64,000 bases of DNA from Bacilli bacterium (GCA_900770645.1 CAAGKY010000102.1:3049-67048); one strand, 5' to 3'. Positions 11,550-25,151 are shown, numbered from the stretch's first letter. Numbers and translations are program-made. The notes: generated by a model not told the origin, from the sequence alone.

Positions 11550-14500
11550 ATGCTAAAAATGATTGTACAACATCGCAGAGGTACGACTGCTGAATGAAAA
11601 TTATCTACAGTAATTCCACTAGAAGGTGAACTTTTAATCGAAGAAACAGTTTCTGATGGAATTAAACTTAAAATTGGTGATGGTAAATCAGGATTCTTAG
11701 GCTTACCTTATATCACAGATTTACTATCTGATAAAATTACTGCCGCTGAAAAAGAATTGAAAAATGTACAAAGCACTGTTACTGATAATGAAGTTATTAG
11801 AAAATTAAGAAAAGATTTATCTGACCTTGACACCGAAATTAATCTCTTAAATAGAGAACTAGTAAAAGTTCAAAAAAACGTTGGTGACAAGACTATTAAC
11901 CCAGAAACAAACGAAATAACTTATTCTGGACTTCATGCACAATTACAGACAATTAGAAACAGTGTTAATATGTTATCAAATAGAATTAGTGGTTTTACAT
12001 CTCTTGAAGAAGGTAGTGTGACAGGAGATGCTGAATTACTAGATATTAGACATGGATTTAACGGAATCGACTATTCGTCTGCTGGAGACGCTGTTAGAGC
12101 TATTGGAGACGAATTACAAGCTTTTAAAGATGCTCTTCCTAGTTTTATTCCTGATAATGCTGTTGATGGATTATCTTATGAGAATAATAAGTTATATCTA
12201 ACTTCTCAAGGTATTCAAGTAGGTGACGCAGTAACAATTACAGGAGGTGGCGGCGGTGGCAGCACATCTAGTACAATTATCACTTTAAAGAATAATGAGG
12301 GAACAACTTCTAATATGTCTGTTTCAAAAGGAACTAAAGTAGAAATTAGTTTTAATTTTAGTTCTATTGAAGAAGGCGTTCCTACAGGAGACGGCGTATA
12401 TAATTTAGAAGTAAACAGTAACCCAGTTGAAACAAATGTTCAACTTTCACAAGGTAATAAGACAATCGATTTAACTAAATATTTAAAAGCTGGAATGAAT
12501 AGAGTAAAACTTACTTGTTTCGATTATACTGGTTCTTATAAAAGCTTAGCTTATACGATTAATTTAATAGAGTTATCTATTGATTCATCTTTTGGCCCAA
12601 ATATAAATGATATTACTATATTTGAAGCTGACAATGCGGATGAAAATTTTGTTAGCGTAAATTATAATTATACTACTTATGGACAAGTTACAAAAATTGC
12701 TCATTTCATATTAGATGATCAAGAAATTACTAATGCAGAAGGAAAACCTCTAATTCAATCACTAGGGGCTGGTGAAAAATCTTCTTCTATTAAGTTTAAG
12801 ATTTACGGACATGGTTGCCATAAATTTCAAGTTTATCTTACAGCCACAGTGAATAATAAAACTATTGAGAGTAATAAATTAACTTATAATATTTTATGTA
12901 ATTTACCAGATCCTGAAGCTACTAGACATCCAGCGATGATCGATTCAGTTTTCGAGATTACTAAAGCGACTCAAGGAGATTTGTTAGAAATACCATACAG
13001 AGTATATGACCCAAATACTGGTCAAGTAACTGTAAATCTATTAGTTGGATCTGGAACAAAAGATAATTATGTAATAGATGAAAAATTATCTAAAGAAGAA
13101 TTTGTCGGTAGAACAAAGCAAAAATGACCGATAAAAAATTATCCTATTGGAAATACTGTATTTATTATTAAATGTGCTTATCAAGTATATAACGAAGAAG
13201 GTATATTAACAACATATTATGCAGAAAAAATTCATGAAGTATTTGTAGAAGCACTAGATATTCCAGTAGAAGCTGAAACAGCTAATTTACAACTTTGATT
13301 AAGTGCAAACGGAAGATCTAATGCTGAGCTTAATCCTGCAGTATGAGAATATACTCAAACTGTTGAAACTGCTAATGGAATAGAAGAATTAGATACTATT
13401 AGAACAACTTTTTCTAACTTTAACTGAGTTAATAACGGATGACTTTCTGACGTTAATGGTGATACTTGTTTAAGATTAAATGGTGCCGCTAAGGCCGTAA
13501 TTGATATTAAACCATTTGAAAAGAACTTTGTTAATACAGGTAAAACTTTTGAATTTGATTTTGTAATTAGAGACGTAAATAATCGTGATAGTACTGTAAT
13601 TAACTGTTTTAGTGGAAATAGAGGCTTTAAAGCTACTGCTGACACTTTTACATTCAGAAGTGAATCTGTTCAAATGTCTTGTAACTATAAAGACGTAACA
13701 TATTTAACAAAATTAAATGATAAAACTCAAAAAGAAGAGACTATAGAGCAACTTGAACGAACAAGAATTTCTATTACTATTGCTCCATCTAGTTTAATCG
13801 CAGATAATGCACCAGATTTGAACACTTATTTTATCTCGATGTATATTAATGGTATTTTATCTAATTGTCAAAAATATGGTGGAATAGATGAAGGATTTAC
13901 TCAAAGTAATCCAGTAAAAATTTCTTTAGGTTCAGAAGACTGTGGATTAGATTTATATAGTATACGTATATATGATAGTGCACTTTCTCATAAAGGAATT
14001 GTTGATAATTATATTGCGGATAGTGCTAATGGTCCAGATAAAATAGATTTATATAGAGAAAATAATATTTATTACGCTGATTCTGAGTTATCAGATCAAA
14101 TTTCATATGAAAGTTTAAAAGGAAAAATTCCAATTGTCACTTTTACTGGTAGAATGCCAACATATAAAGGTGATAAAAAGACAAATTCTGTGCTAATGAA
14201 GTTCGAACATCCAGAACATCCAGAGCTAAATTTTGAAGAAGTATTAAAAGAAATAGACGTACAAGGTACTTCTTCTCAATTCTATGTTCGTAAAAACTGA
14301 AAAACAAAACATTACGACAAGCATGCTCATATGAAAGGTGAGATTCCAACTAAGGTTTTCTGTTTAAAAGTTGACTACGCTGAAGCCACTGGTACTCATA
14401 ATACTCAAGCTGCAAATTTTGTAGAAACATTATATAATCGTTCTGAAGCTCTTTTACCACCACAAGAAAAAGATTCTAGAGTTCGTTCTACGATTACTGG

Positions 14501-17500
14501 TTTTCCATGCGTTATTTTTGAAAAAGAGACTGCTTCTTCTCGACCAGTTTTCTCAGCAAAAGCAAACTTTAACTTTGACAAAGGTTCTGAAGAGGCATTT
14601 GGTTTTACAGAAGATTATGATGTAGAATCTTGAGAATTTTGTAATAACACTTCAGGTGCATGTAATTTCTTAGAAAAAATTAATACCGAAGCTTGAGCAG
14701 CTGTTTATAGATTATCAGGTGCTACTGAGAATACGTCTATTACGATTACGGCTAATTCTCCTGAAGAGGCTGAAATTATTGCTCGTGAATTATTAGCTAC
14801 GAAGTCTTCTGAAGATGCTCAATGAGTTAATGCTAAATATATTGGTGTACATCCTTATTGATTAACTGACTTTGAAGCTAGATATGCTCAAAATACTATG
14901 AAGTATAGCGATGGTTCTACATTTAAATTTGATAAAGATGAAATGTTCTCTATTGATAGATTTAAAGAGATGCATGATTGAGTTTGTGATACCGCAACAG
15001 TTATGTACGCTAAGCCAGAAGCTAAGGATGGCTACTGATGAGTAGGTAATAAAAATACTGGATTTGAAATTCTTACAGACGATGATGGAAATATAATTCA
15101 ACCAGAGATTATTGAAGACGAAGCAACAAAATCTAAGAATTGATATATTAATGGAGTAGATTCAAAAATATCTAGTCTTGATATCGTTCCAATAAATGTA
15201 TTCCCTTTACCTAAACCTGTGACTATTGGAACAGTTGAATATAGAGAAGATAACGTAGATTATCGTAGAGCAAAGTTCGTCAAAGAATTTACAAACTATT
15301 TTGATGAACACTATGCAGCGGTTTATTATGTATATACTTTTGTCGCATTAATGACCGACCAAAGAGCCAAAAATATGTTCTTAACTTATTGAGGTGAGAC
15401 TGGTAAATGATATCCATATTTCTATGATAATGATACTTCTTTTGGTATCAATAATGAAGGTGCTCTTGTTTTCGATTATTATCATGAAGATACTGATACA
15501 TTAGATGGTGCACTAGTTTACAATGGTCAAAATAGTGCATTATGAACAAACTTTAGAGAAAATTTCGAAGACCTAGTTTCTTCAACATATCAAAACTTAA
15601 GAAATAATGGTAAATTAGATTACGAAAAATTTGTAGAGCAATTTATTAATTGTGGAGCTAAGAAGTGGTCTGCATCTATTTATAATGCTGACGCAGAATA
15701 TAAATATGTGTCTATGGCACGACCTGACAATTTAGGAAACTTTGATGCTGCAAACTTATATCAAGTTAAAGGTTCTGCTGAACAACATTTTAAATACTTT
15801 GTTGCAAATAGATTAAAGTATTGTGATAGTAAGTGAAACTGTGGTGACTACCCGGACGACAAGATTTTCTTACGTATTTATACTCCATCTACAGGTGATA
15901 ATGCTATTTTAAATGAGCCAAAACAGATTGACGGATATTGATGGATTGATGGTGTAAACACTGGATACTTAGTTAATACAGATAGCAGTGATCAAATCAT
16001 AATTCCAGAAATAAGTGAAAATAATACTTGGATTCTAAATAAAGGTTTAGAAGATCAAGAAATTGATACAGAGATAGAGGTTAGATACGGAAAAGTTGAA
16101 TTAGCAGTGGCACCAAATGCTAATATTAGTTTAAAAACATTTTCAGATATGTATGCAGGTGTTAAATACAAAGCAAATGGTACGTTATTAAGAAAGAGAG
16201 TTAAGAAAAATGTAATGTTAACTGGAAAAGACGCATTTATTCCTCCAAAATCAGCTAACGGTTTATCTGAAGTATTTAATGATACTGAAACTGCGATTTA
16301 TGGTGCGAGTGAAATTTCTTCTCTTGGAGACCTATCTGGACTTTATTGTGGTGTTATTGATGTTTCAAAAGCTACGAAGTTAACTGAACTAAAAATTGGT
16401 AACAGTACTACTGGTTATTTTAATGATAACTTTAGAGATATTCAATTAGGTAATAATAGATTATTGAAAAAAATTGATTTAACAAATTGTCGAGGTTTAG
16501 GAATCGCTGGAAAAAGCCCTCAAAAATCTTTAAATGTATCAGGTTGTCCAAACATCGAAGAAATTTTGGTTAAGGGTACAAGTTTAGAATCAATTAACTT
16601 GCCAGCTTCTGGATATATTACAAAACTTGAATTACCAAATACTTTGACAGGTCTAAATATTAGAAATCAAATGTACTTAACAAATAGTGGTATTTTATTG
16701 GACGATTATTCTAAACTTAAAAAATTACGTATTGAAAACTGTAAAAATATAGATACTTTAGCTCTTCTTAGAAATTGTATAGATAGTTCGAATAACTTTA
16801 CAGTTGAACGAATCAAATTAACTGGAATAGATTGAACATTTGATGATCCTGAATTCTTATTATCACTTATGAGTATTAAAGGTATGGACGCAAATGGTTT
16901 AGATACTGATCATGTATATCTTGGCGGACATGTTCACATAAAAGAACTTACTGGAGCACAATATACTCGAATATTTGATTACTATAATACTTATCACACT
17001 AATGAATCACTTTTAAAAATTACTTTTGATCGTATGACATCTTATGTATCGTTCTATACTAACGTAAAAGATGGAAATGGAAACTATATTCCATTTACAT
17101 TCTCAGATGGAACACCTTGAATCCAAGAAGTTACAAATACACTAAACGATAAAGGAGAAATTGTTCGTAATACGACTGATCCAACAAAAGTTCCTTATTT
17201 ATATGATGGAAAAGAGGAAAAATTACAAACTCCAACTCAAGAAAGCACTATTGAGTTTTCTTATGCATTTAATGGTTGAACACGTACGCCTAATGCTCCT
17301 GCTCAAGTAGATGCATTATTAGACGTTACAGGTGATCGATCTGTTTATAACGCATATGTAAAAACTATTAATAAGTATCCAGTTCAATTTTATACTTATG
17401 GTTGAGATGGTCCAGAGTTATTAAATACGGTTATGACTAATTATGGTGAAATTGCAGAGTATTCTGGTGATACAGCGTTACTGATTAAAGGTAATACTAG

Positions 17501-18875
17501 TGTACCAGAACGATATGAATTTGTAGGATGATCGCCTGAACCATTAGTTAAGCCTACTACTTTTGATGAAGTTATTAAGACTTACGCTCAGTTTAACTTA
17601 GTCGATCGAGATGAAGACGGAGATATTTCTGATGAGTGACATATTCCATTACTTGGTGATATTAATTACTCTATAGATGACACTTCAAAGAAGATGAATA
17701 TTACTGCTTACTATAATACTAGTGAACCATTAGTTTATATACCAGAATCTTATTTTATTGGAGACGAGGAATATTCTGTTTACGAGGTTGGTGGTTTTAA
17801 CGCTACAAATGTAGAACATGTTAAATTAGCTGAAGGAATAGAATCTATTTATGGACACCCAATAAATGGAGCATTTGCTGGTGCACAAAATTTAGTTGAA
17901 GTAGATTTACCAGAAAGTTTGACTACGATTAAAGACAAAGCTTTTTCACAAACTCCTAGATTGACAGAATTATACATTCCAAAAAATGTACAAAGGATCG
18001 AAAGATCAATTTTAGGTGAAGGTGGACATGTGAAAAATATTACCGTAGATAAAGATAATAAGATCTACGAAGCTATAGATGGATGTTTATTGGGACCTTA
18101 TTCTTTATATTCTGCAAATGGAAAAGAGAATGAAAAGATAGTTCTTGCATGTAACACTAATGATGCTTTACCAGACTCTGTACAAGATAAAAATATTGTA
18201 TGTATAGGTACAGATGCATGTAGACAAAATCATTGTACCGAAATAACTATACCCAATACAGTTAAAATATTAGAAAACTTTGCTTTCTTTAGTTGTAAGA
18301 ATCTTAAAAAAGTTAACTTATCTAGTAATGTTGAAGAATTTGGATCTGGAGCATTTGGATATTGTGAAAACTTAGAGTCTATCACTTTACCAGAGACTTT
18401 AGTTCAATTATCAAACCATGCGCTAGTTGGATCAAACCTTGAAGAAATTATTGTGCCAGCAAATGTAAAAAATATCTCAATCGAAGCCTTTAGTAAATGT
18501 AAAAATCTTAAAAAGATTACTTTTATGGGTAAACCTGATAAGATTTCTTGGTCTATACTCGCAGATTCTGGTCATGAGGATGGCTTAGAGATCTATGTAG
18601 CTTGAAATAAAGAAGATAATCGCACGATTGGTGCTGGAGATACTGCCAAACTAGGTGACCCATATACTGCTATACCTTGTGCTTGAGGTGCAGGAGCGCC
18701 TATGCCACAAACACTTGATACAGAATCTGATTATGCCTATAACCGAGAAATTAAGCGTACTCGTAATGTAAAAATTATTTATAAAAATGGTGAAGAGCAA
18801 TTATTATTAGCAGGCGAAAAAGCTTGACCTGATTGATCAGCTATTTCAACATTTATAGATCGAGGAGACAATTAG
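11550..18875 (+). CDS. Giant tail adhesin: fibre module, LamG-like, CotH-kinase-like and LRR regions
   Basis: Read with TGA as Trp this is one frame of 2441 residues containing about 30 TGA and only a few TGG codons. In order: a fibre attachment module (VQHRRGTTAEW ... LKIGDGKSGF); Ig-like beta regions; a LamG/concanavalin-like region around residues 660-840 (FEFDFVIRD ... LDLYSIRIYDSAL); a CotH-kinase-like region around residues 870-1450 (VQGTSSQFYVRKNW, and WYPYFYDNDTSFGINNEG as a DxD-like metal site); then BspA-type leucine-rich repeats around 1550-1700 and 2050-2350 (LPESLTTIKDKAFS). Likely host-surface recognition or modification. Whether the kinase-like part is active cannot be read from sequence alone. 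Confidence 0.8.
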
Positions 18876-18876
18876 T

Positions 18877-19569
18877 ATGTATAAAATAATTTATAATAAC
18901 AAAGTTATTGAAGTAATTGAAAATCCAAAATTTATTCGATTTTTAGCTAAAGGTCATGTTGGTATTACTAGTAAGTCAGATGCGCAAGGAGTAATCAGTG
19001 AAAATAGCTCTACTGTATATCGTTTTGATTATAGTGCTCAGACAACTAGAAAAAATATTCTTGATATTAAACTTGAAAGAATTTCAATAGAAGAATTTAG
19101 AAGATTAGAACATCTTCTAAATTCTGGCAAACAGCCAGACGCAGACTTATCCGCACTATCTGTTGCAAAAAGAAATAAAATTTCAGCATTATCAGAAGAA
19201 TGCAATAGACAAATTATCTCAGGAATTAGCTTAGTCTTATCTGATAATCAGATACATCAATTTAAATTGACAATAGAAGACCAATTAAACATATTATTGT
19301 TAGAGAACCAATTAAACTCTGGTATAACTACGTTTGTTTATCATAGTACCGGTGAGCCTTGTAAAGTATTTAATAAAGAAGACATGTATAAAATTATTTC
19401 TTCTACTAGATCTCATATTCAATATCACACAACATATTTTAATTTACTAAAGCAATATGTTAATACATTAGTTACTTCAGAAGAAGTTCAAAATATTTAC
19501 TATGGAATAGACGTAGAAAAAATTTCTACTGATAAGACCATGAAGACATTTTTGCGAACTTTAAAATAG
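18877..19569 (+). CDS. Hypothetical tail-operon protein
   Basis: 230 residues, starting one base after the stop of the giant adhesin, with CGAGGAG as RBS inside that gene's end. It has a short beta N-terminus (MYKIIYNNKVIEVIENPKF) and a helical remainder; no Trp. It resembles the small accessory or chaperone proteins that often follow tail-fibre genes, but no family was recognised. Confidence 0.65.
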   Translation: MYKIIYNNKVIEVIENPKFIRFLAKGHVGITSKSDAQGVISENSSTVYRFDYSAQTTRKNILDIKLERISIEEFRRLEHLLNSGKQPDADLSALSVAKRNKISALSEECNRQIISGISLVLSDNQIHQFKLTIEDQLNILLLENQLNSGITTFVYHSTGEPCKVFNKEDMYKIISSTRSHIQYHTTYFNLLKQYVNTLVTSEEVQNIYYGIDVEKISTDKTMKTFLRTLK

Positions 19570-19578
19570 TTTGATAAA

Positions 19579-19594
19579 TATTGTATAATATTAA
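19579..19594 (+). promoter_or_regulatory. TATAAT-type promoter motif inside the tail region
   Basis: AATATTGTATAATATTAA precedes the gene at 19608, which does carry a TGA codon. This is one of two cases (with 23109) in which the early-type motif stands before a late gene. Confidence 0.5.
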
Positions 19595-19607
19595 GGAGAT
19601 ACAAGTT

Positions 19608-19865
19608 ATGGAAAATAAAACTAATATAATAGCACGTATTCAACAACTACATAATACTGAAGAAGTTTGAAGCTCAAGTAAATATTCAGAATTTATTCCA
19701 AGAGCAGGAGAACTTATTATTTTCGATGTGGACTCTACTCATAATTTTACTAGATTTAAATTTGGTGACGGTGTAACACCTTTAAAACATCTTCCATTTG
19801 CAATAAATCCTATTGGTGAAGTATTAGAAGATGGGTCTATCAAAATAGACGCTGGAAGAGTCTAA
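19608..19865 (+). CDS. Small tail-fibre attachment-module protein (TGA codon)
   Basis: 85 residues built almost entirely of the fibre N-terminal module: IARIQQLHNTEEV-W-SSS ... PRAGELIIFD ... RFKFGDGVTPLKHLPF, where W is a TGA at the position that is usually Trp in this module. This conserved position supports reading TGA as Trp. AAGGAG RBS. Confidence 0.75.
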
Positions 19866-19877
19866 TTATTCTGCAAT

Positions 19878-19919
19878 AAATAGGGTTTTAATTATTTTAA
19901 AGTTAAAGCCCTATTTATT
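19878..19919 (+). terminator. Intrinsic terminator fused to the next promoter
   Basis: The stem AAATAGGGTTTTAA/TTAAAGCCCTATTT (one G-T pair) is followed at once by the late-type promoter motif. Confidence 0.85.
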
Positions 19920-19935
19920 TGCTAAATTAAATGTA
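19918..19935 (+). promoter_or_regulatory. Late-type promoter motif
   Basis: TTTGCTAAATTAAATGTA is the best match to the late consensus in the window. It drives the fibre genes from 20023; about 85 bases of untranslated leader follow. Confidence 0.65.
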
Positions 19936-20022
19936 ACAATTGAATATTTAGAATTAGTTTGGAATGATAACTAATTCTTGTATCGAAAAAATTTGGAAAA
20001 ATAATTTAAAGGAGATACTTAT

Positions 20023-20775
20023 ATGGCAGAACAACGCATTGATAGGATTCGAATTCAGATGAAGCGTGGATCTAGCTTAGATTGGCACAAAGCCAGTGAA
20101 GCTACGACTCCATTTATTCCAAAAGAAGGAGAATCCATTTTTTATACTGACATGAACATGCTAAAAATTGGTAATGGGACAAGTACTCCAGACCAATTAC
20201 CTTTTTTAGATGTTGAACATCCAGATGAAACTTTTAAAACTTTTGCAGTGTCAAATTATGACTGCGATAAATGTACAGAAGCTGGTGTGTATTTAATTTC
20301 TGGTGGAACTGATACGCCAGAAAGCTATGTTGGTGGAAATTTACTAGTAATTCCAAATACTGACTACATCACACAAATGTTATTTGTTCCAGGAAATGCT
20401 GCAAACATTCGTGGTACAATGTTCTTTAGATACTACATTAATAAAATTTGGACAACTTGGGAACAAATCACAACATCTAAACATGTTCATCAAATTACTT
20501 TTACTCCAACTGGAACAATTAGCTCTCCAGATATTATAGTGTCTGTTGAAACAGACGATGTAATAGGTAATTTTGTACCTGGATCTGGTAGTGCTAGTTT
20601 AGGAGTAGAAATTGATCACAAAAGATTATCTTTTGCGTTACAACATTCTCATGTAGCTTCAACTACTAGTACTAAAACAGTTCTTACTGCGGCTACTGCG
20701 AGACTTAAGGATGCACCAGTATTTACTGGGACATCTACAACTATTGGCACAAATAATGCTATAGAAGAAAAATAA
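20023..20775 (+). CDS. Tail fibre with knob-like domain
   Basis: 250 residues. The N-terminal fibre module (IRIQMKRGSSLDWHKAS ... MLKIGNGTSTPDQLPF) is followed by a segment resembling the pyocin-knob type (QMLFVPG ... FFRYYINKIWTTWEQIT), then a Thr-rich tail. Uses TGG only, although it sits directly behind a late-type promoter. Confidence 0.75.
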   Translation: MAEQRIDRIRIQMKRGSSLDWHKASEATTPFIPKEGESIFYTDMNMLKIGNGTSTPDQLPFLDVEHPDETFKTFAVSNYDCDKCTEAGVYLISGGTDTPESYVGGNLLVIPNTDYITQMLFVPGNAANIRGTMFFRYYINKIWTTWEQITTSKHVHQITFTPTGTISSPDIIVSVETDDVIGNFVPGSGSASLGVEIDHKRLSFALQHSHVASTTSTKTVLTAATARLKDAPVFTGTSTTIGTNNAIEEK

Positions 20776-20809
20776 TATTAAAAAAACTAAATAAAGGAGA
20801 AACTAATTT

Positions 20810-22999
20810 ATGGCAACCGTTAAAACTGTTATTGATTCGTTATTTTACACCAATCCTGCTAATGGTGATGTAACAGAAGCGAACTTTACCTTACCTTTTG
20901 GTACATGTGAAACTGCTGCTGCTACTGCAGCTAAAGCTGTAACATGTGCGAACTTTGTAGCTTTAGAAACTGGAGCTTCAGTAGTAGTTAAATTTACTTA
21001 TGCAAATACTGCTTCTTCAGCTACATTAAATGTTAATAGTACAGGTGCTAAAACTATTAAAACTTCAGACGGTCAAGCTTTATCTGGATCAAACTTAAGT
21101 CCATGAAAAGCTGGCGATATCGTAAATTTTGTTTACGATGGTACTAATTGGCGTAGTTATGCTGCAATCACTAGAAAAGATTTAGTAGATGCAATTGCAC
21201 AAAATGACGCATTAACTTACAAAGGAACTATTCCTGTTAGTTCTACTGTAGATATTTTCCCAGAAACTTTCCCATTAGCTGTTAATCGTGGTTGAACTTA
21301 TAAAGTTGCAGCTGCAGGATACTTAGGTTCAGTTAAAGTTGAAGCTGGTGATATGATCATTTTCAATACAGACTGTGATGGAACAAATACTAAAGCAAAT
21401 TCAACTACATACTTTGATGTAATTCAAGGTAATATGGATATGAAAGCTTTAGAGGATAAATTCTCAGAAGCTGATCATACTCACTCTTATTCTCATACTC
21501 ATAAAGTATCTCATACTCCAGCTGGTACAAATGAGAATACTTCTATTACTCCAAAAGGTAGTGTTGTAAGTACTTTTAGTGGTAATACTGATACATTAAC
21601 TGGAGCAGTTACAACTAAGTCTGCTGGTGGACATACACATACATTTACTGGTACTGCTGCAGAACATGACCATACTTTTGCTGGATCTGCTGCAACAATC
21701 TCTGTTAAAGGCACACCTACTGGATCTGTTTCTAGTACTTCAGTGACTCCAGATGGAAATATCACTGAAGTTACAGTTGACTCAACTCATACAGCAAACT
21801 ATACTCCAAAAGGAAGTATAACTGCAAGTTTCTCTGGAACTGAAGCAAGCCATAATCACTCATTTACTGGAACAAAAGCAACTTTATCAGTAGATTATAC
21901 TCCTGAAGGTAACAATGCTGAAGTTACTTTAACTCCAGATGGTGTTAACTCAGCTGTATCACACTCTCATACATTAGATTTATCTGGTAGTTTTACAGGA
22001 ATTGCTGCAACGATTACAAGTTCTGAAAAATTTGTTAAGTCTGGTTCTATTGGAAATGCTGGTGGTCATACTCCTACTGGTACTATCTCAAGTACTACAA
22101 ATATTCCTAGTGGAAAAACTGCAAACTACACTCCTGCTGGATATGTTCCTCAAACTAGTATTACTGTAGGATCTAATGATATAGTTTCAGCAGTAACAAG
22201 CGTAACACACGGAGCTGGTTCACACGTACACAATCCTGCAACTTTAACAATGAGTGCTACAAGTAAAAAATTATCTATTACTTTTAGTGGAGGTTCTGGT
22301 TCACACTCTGATCCAACTGTATCTACAACTACAGATAACGTAATAGGTACAGCTACTACTTTCAACCTTCCAAAAACAAATCTTACAGGTACTCCAGCAT
22401 ACTTCACTTTTGCAGGTACAGCTGTAGCTGATCATACTCATACATTTAGTCCATCAACCGAAAATGTTTCTGCTAGTTATACTCCTACTGGTTCTGTATC
22501 TGTGTCTGGTACTGCATCGTCAGATTCTCATACACATACATTTACAGGAACTACTGCTGCGCATACTCATGCATTTACTGGTACTGAAGCTACTTTAAGT
22601 ACTGAATATACTCCAGCTGGTTCTATTGGAAACAAAGCTATTACTCCTGCAGGTACAGTTAGTGCATCATTCTCTGGTACTGCAACTCATTTAGACTTTG
22701 TTGGTATTGCCGCATCTCATGATCATACATTTACTGGTTCAGAATTTACTTCTTCTGGTTCTTATACTCCTGCTGGTACAATTGCTAAGACTTCTATTAC
22801 TCCTGCCGGAACTCTTGACACTCAAGGTAGTCATACTCATGATGCTACATTAGCTATGGATGGATATACTCCTTCTGGAACAGTTTCAAGTACATTTACA
22901 GGAACAGCTGAAGAACATACTCATACATTTACTGGTACTGCTGCAACAATTACTACAACTGATCAATCTGCTACTACAACAAGTGCAGCAAATAAATAG
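20810..22999 (+). CDS. Histidine- and threonine-rich tail fibre
   Basis: 729 residues with in-frame TGA codons in the first 170 residues (LSP-W-KAG, NRG-W-TYK). From about residue 220 the chain is a long series of HTHTFTG, YTPAG and TPDG units spaced 15-30 residues apart. Such His-X-His repeats bind metal ions along the axis of trimeric needle fibres in other phages. Early residues (ATAAKAVTCANFVALETGASV) are shared with the gene at 23165, so the two are paralogous at their N-termini. Confidence 0.75.
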
Positions 23000-23039
23000 T
23001 AAGAACTTAAAATTTAAAAAAATAAATATTTAATTAAAA

Positions 23040-23092
23040 AACTAGCCGTTACATTAATAGTGTTAAGCTATGTGTGACGGCTAGTTATCTTT
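23040..23092 (+). terminator. Intrinsic terminator-like long hairpin
   Basis: A perfect 10-bp stem AACTAGCCGT/ACGGCTAGTT encloses a 27-base loop. The T-run that follows is weak (ATCTTTAAATTTT). Confidence 0.65.
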
Positions 23093-23108
23093 AAATTTTC
23101 TAATTTAA

Positions 23109-23124
23109 AATTGTATAATATTAA
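23109..23124 (+). promoter_or_regulatory. TATAAT-type promoter motif
   Basis: AAATTGTATAATATTAAA lies 40 bases upstream of the fibre gene at 23165. Confidence 0.5.
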
Positions 23125-23164
23125 AAATAAACATTTTGACAATGAGAAAGGAGATTTCTTTTAA

Positions 23165-25141
23165 ATGGCAAATAAAGTAATTGATTCCATGACATATGGA
23201 AGCGATACGTATACGATTTCGACGCCTTATGGAACCTGCTCGACTGCTGCAGCAACAGCAGCTAAAACTGTAACATGTGCTAACTTCGTAGCATTAGAGA
23301 CTGGAGCAAAAGTTACAGTACTTTTTACTTATGCTAACTCAGTTGCAAATCCTACTTTAAACGTAAATAGTACAGGTGCGAAATATATTTTATATAGAAA
23401 TACTAAATTAGATACTTCAGCAGAATATTGAAAAGCAAATGATACACTTACTTTTGTATATGATTCTACTTGAAGTTCTAATACTGGTGCTTGAAGATTA
23501 GAAGGTCATTTAGATACTGATACAAATACTAACACAACTTATTCAGTAACTACTGGTGACAATAATGGTCAAATTAAAGTTGCACCTAGCGGTGGAACTG
23601 CTTATAATGTGAATGTTAAAGGGTTAGGATCATCTGCTTTTGTACCTACTTATAAGGCAGCTGAATGCACATCTTACTCTTCAGATGATGGTAACTGTAC
23701 ACCTGCAGCTGTAAATAAAGCGATTACTCAAGGAATTTTTCCAGCTAACTCTACTGCTTATGGTACAATTAAAGTATCTTCTGTTAATTCTTCTGCAGTT
23801 ACAGTAAATAATGAATCTTCAACTGCTGGAAGATATTATCCAATAGAATTAAATAGTGATGGAAAAGCTATTGTAAATGTTCCTTGGACAGATACTGACA
23901 ATGATACAACATACTCAGCTGGAACTGGACTAACTAAAACTTCAACTACTTTTAAAGCAAACTTAAGAAGTGAGACAAAATTAACTAATGATTCTGCTGC
24001 AGCTACTGAAGTTGCTAATAGAGTTTATCCAGTAGCGGTAGATAAATCAGGGTACTTATCAGTAAACGTTCCTTGGGTAGATACTAATACTCACGACGGT
24101 AATGATAATCAAAAAGTTAGTGCTGGAACTACAACTTTTGGTATAAATGATACTGTTAAGTTTGTTGCTGGTAGCAATGTTACGATTACGCCTGATGCAA
24201 CAAATAAAACAATTACAATTAGTTCAACTGATACTAATACGGACACTAACACATCTCATGATCACACTGCGGGCACAGGATTAATTATTAGTGGTAGTGG
24301 TGGAACATCTGGTACGACAACATATTCAGCAAATCTTAACAGTACAACATCTTTAGGAACTATTGGAACCACATCTAAGCTTTATGCTGTTGGTGTAGAT
24401 GCTAATGGTAAATTATGTGTAAACGTTCCTTGGACAGATACTAATACTGATACTAATACTCATTACACAACAGGTTTATATGTTGGAGCTAGTAATGCAA
24501 AATCTAATGCAGCTACTTCTAATGGTGGAACATACTTAAAACTGTATGACGACAGTACAAAACGTGCTGAATTTAAAATTACTGGGTCTGGTGCGACTAC
24601 AGTAACTTCTGATTCAAGTGGTAATATTACTATTAGCTCAACAGATACAAACACAGATACTGGAGCTACTAGTGTAGAAGTTACTGGGTCAGGTAATGCA
24701 GTAACTGCTGCTTCTTATGATGCGTCTTCTAGAAAAATAACTCTAACAAAAGGCACTACTTTTTTAACTTCACATCAAACAATGTATTATAGACCTATTC
24801 GAGTGAATGGTACTCAAATTTTAGCTAATACTTCAAGTACAGCTTTAAACTTAAAAGCTGGAACAAACGTGTCTATTAGTAATTCTAGTGGAACAGTGAC
24901 AATTAGTGCAACTGATACTAATACATGGCGTGGTATCCAAGATAACTTGACTAGTACATCTACTACTGAGTCATTAAGTGCAAATCAAGGTAAAGTATTA
25001 AAAGGATTAATCGACGGAAAATCAGACTCTGGTCATACTCACACTTCAGTTAATGGTTATACTATTACTGTTTTATCTCAATCTTCTTGAAATAGTCTTT
25101 CTTCTAAATCGTCTTCGACAATATATTTTATAACTGCATAG
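23165..25141 (+). CDS. Tail fibre, Thr/Ser-rich
   Basis: 658 residues when TGA is Trp; TGA codons occur near residues 89, 107, 113 and 643. The opening (TAAATAAKTVTCANFVALETGA) copies that of the gene at 20810. The body repeats the units VNVPWTDTNTDTNTH and TITISSTDTN about every 90-110 residues, which suggests internally duplicated beta-helical modules. The NQGKVLKGLIDGK segment near the end is a common phage tail-fibre motif. Confidence 0.75.
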
Positions 25142-25151
25142 GTGAATAAAT

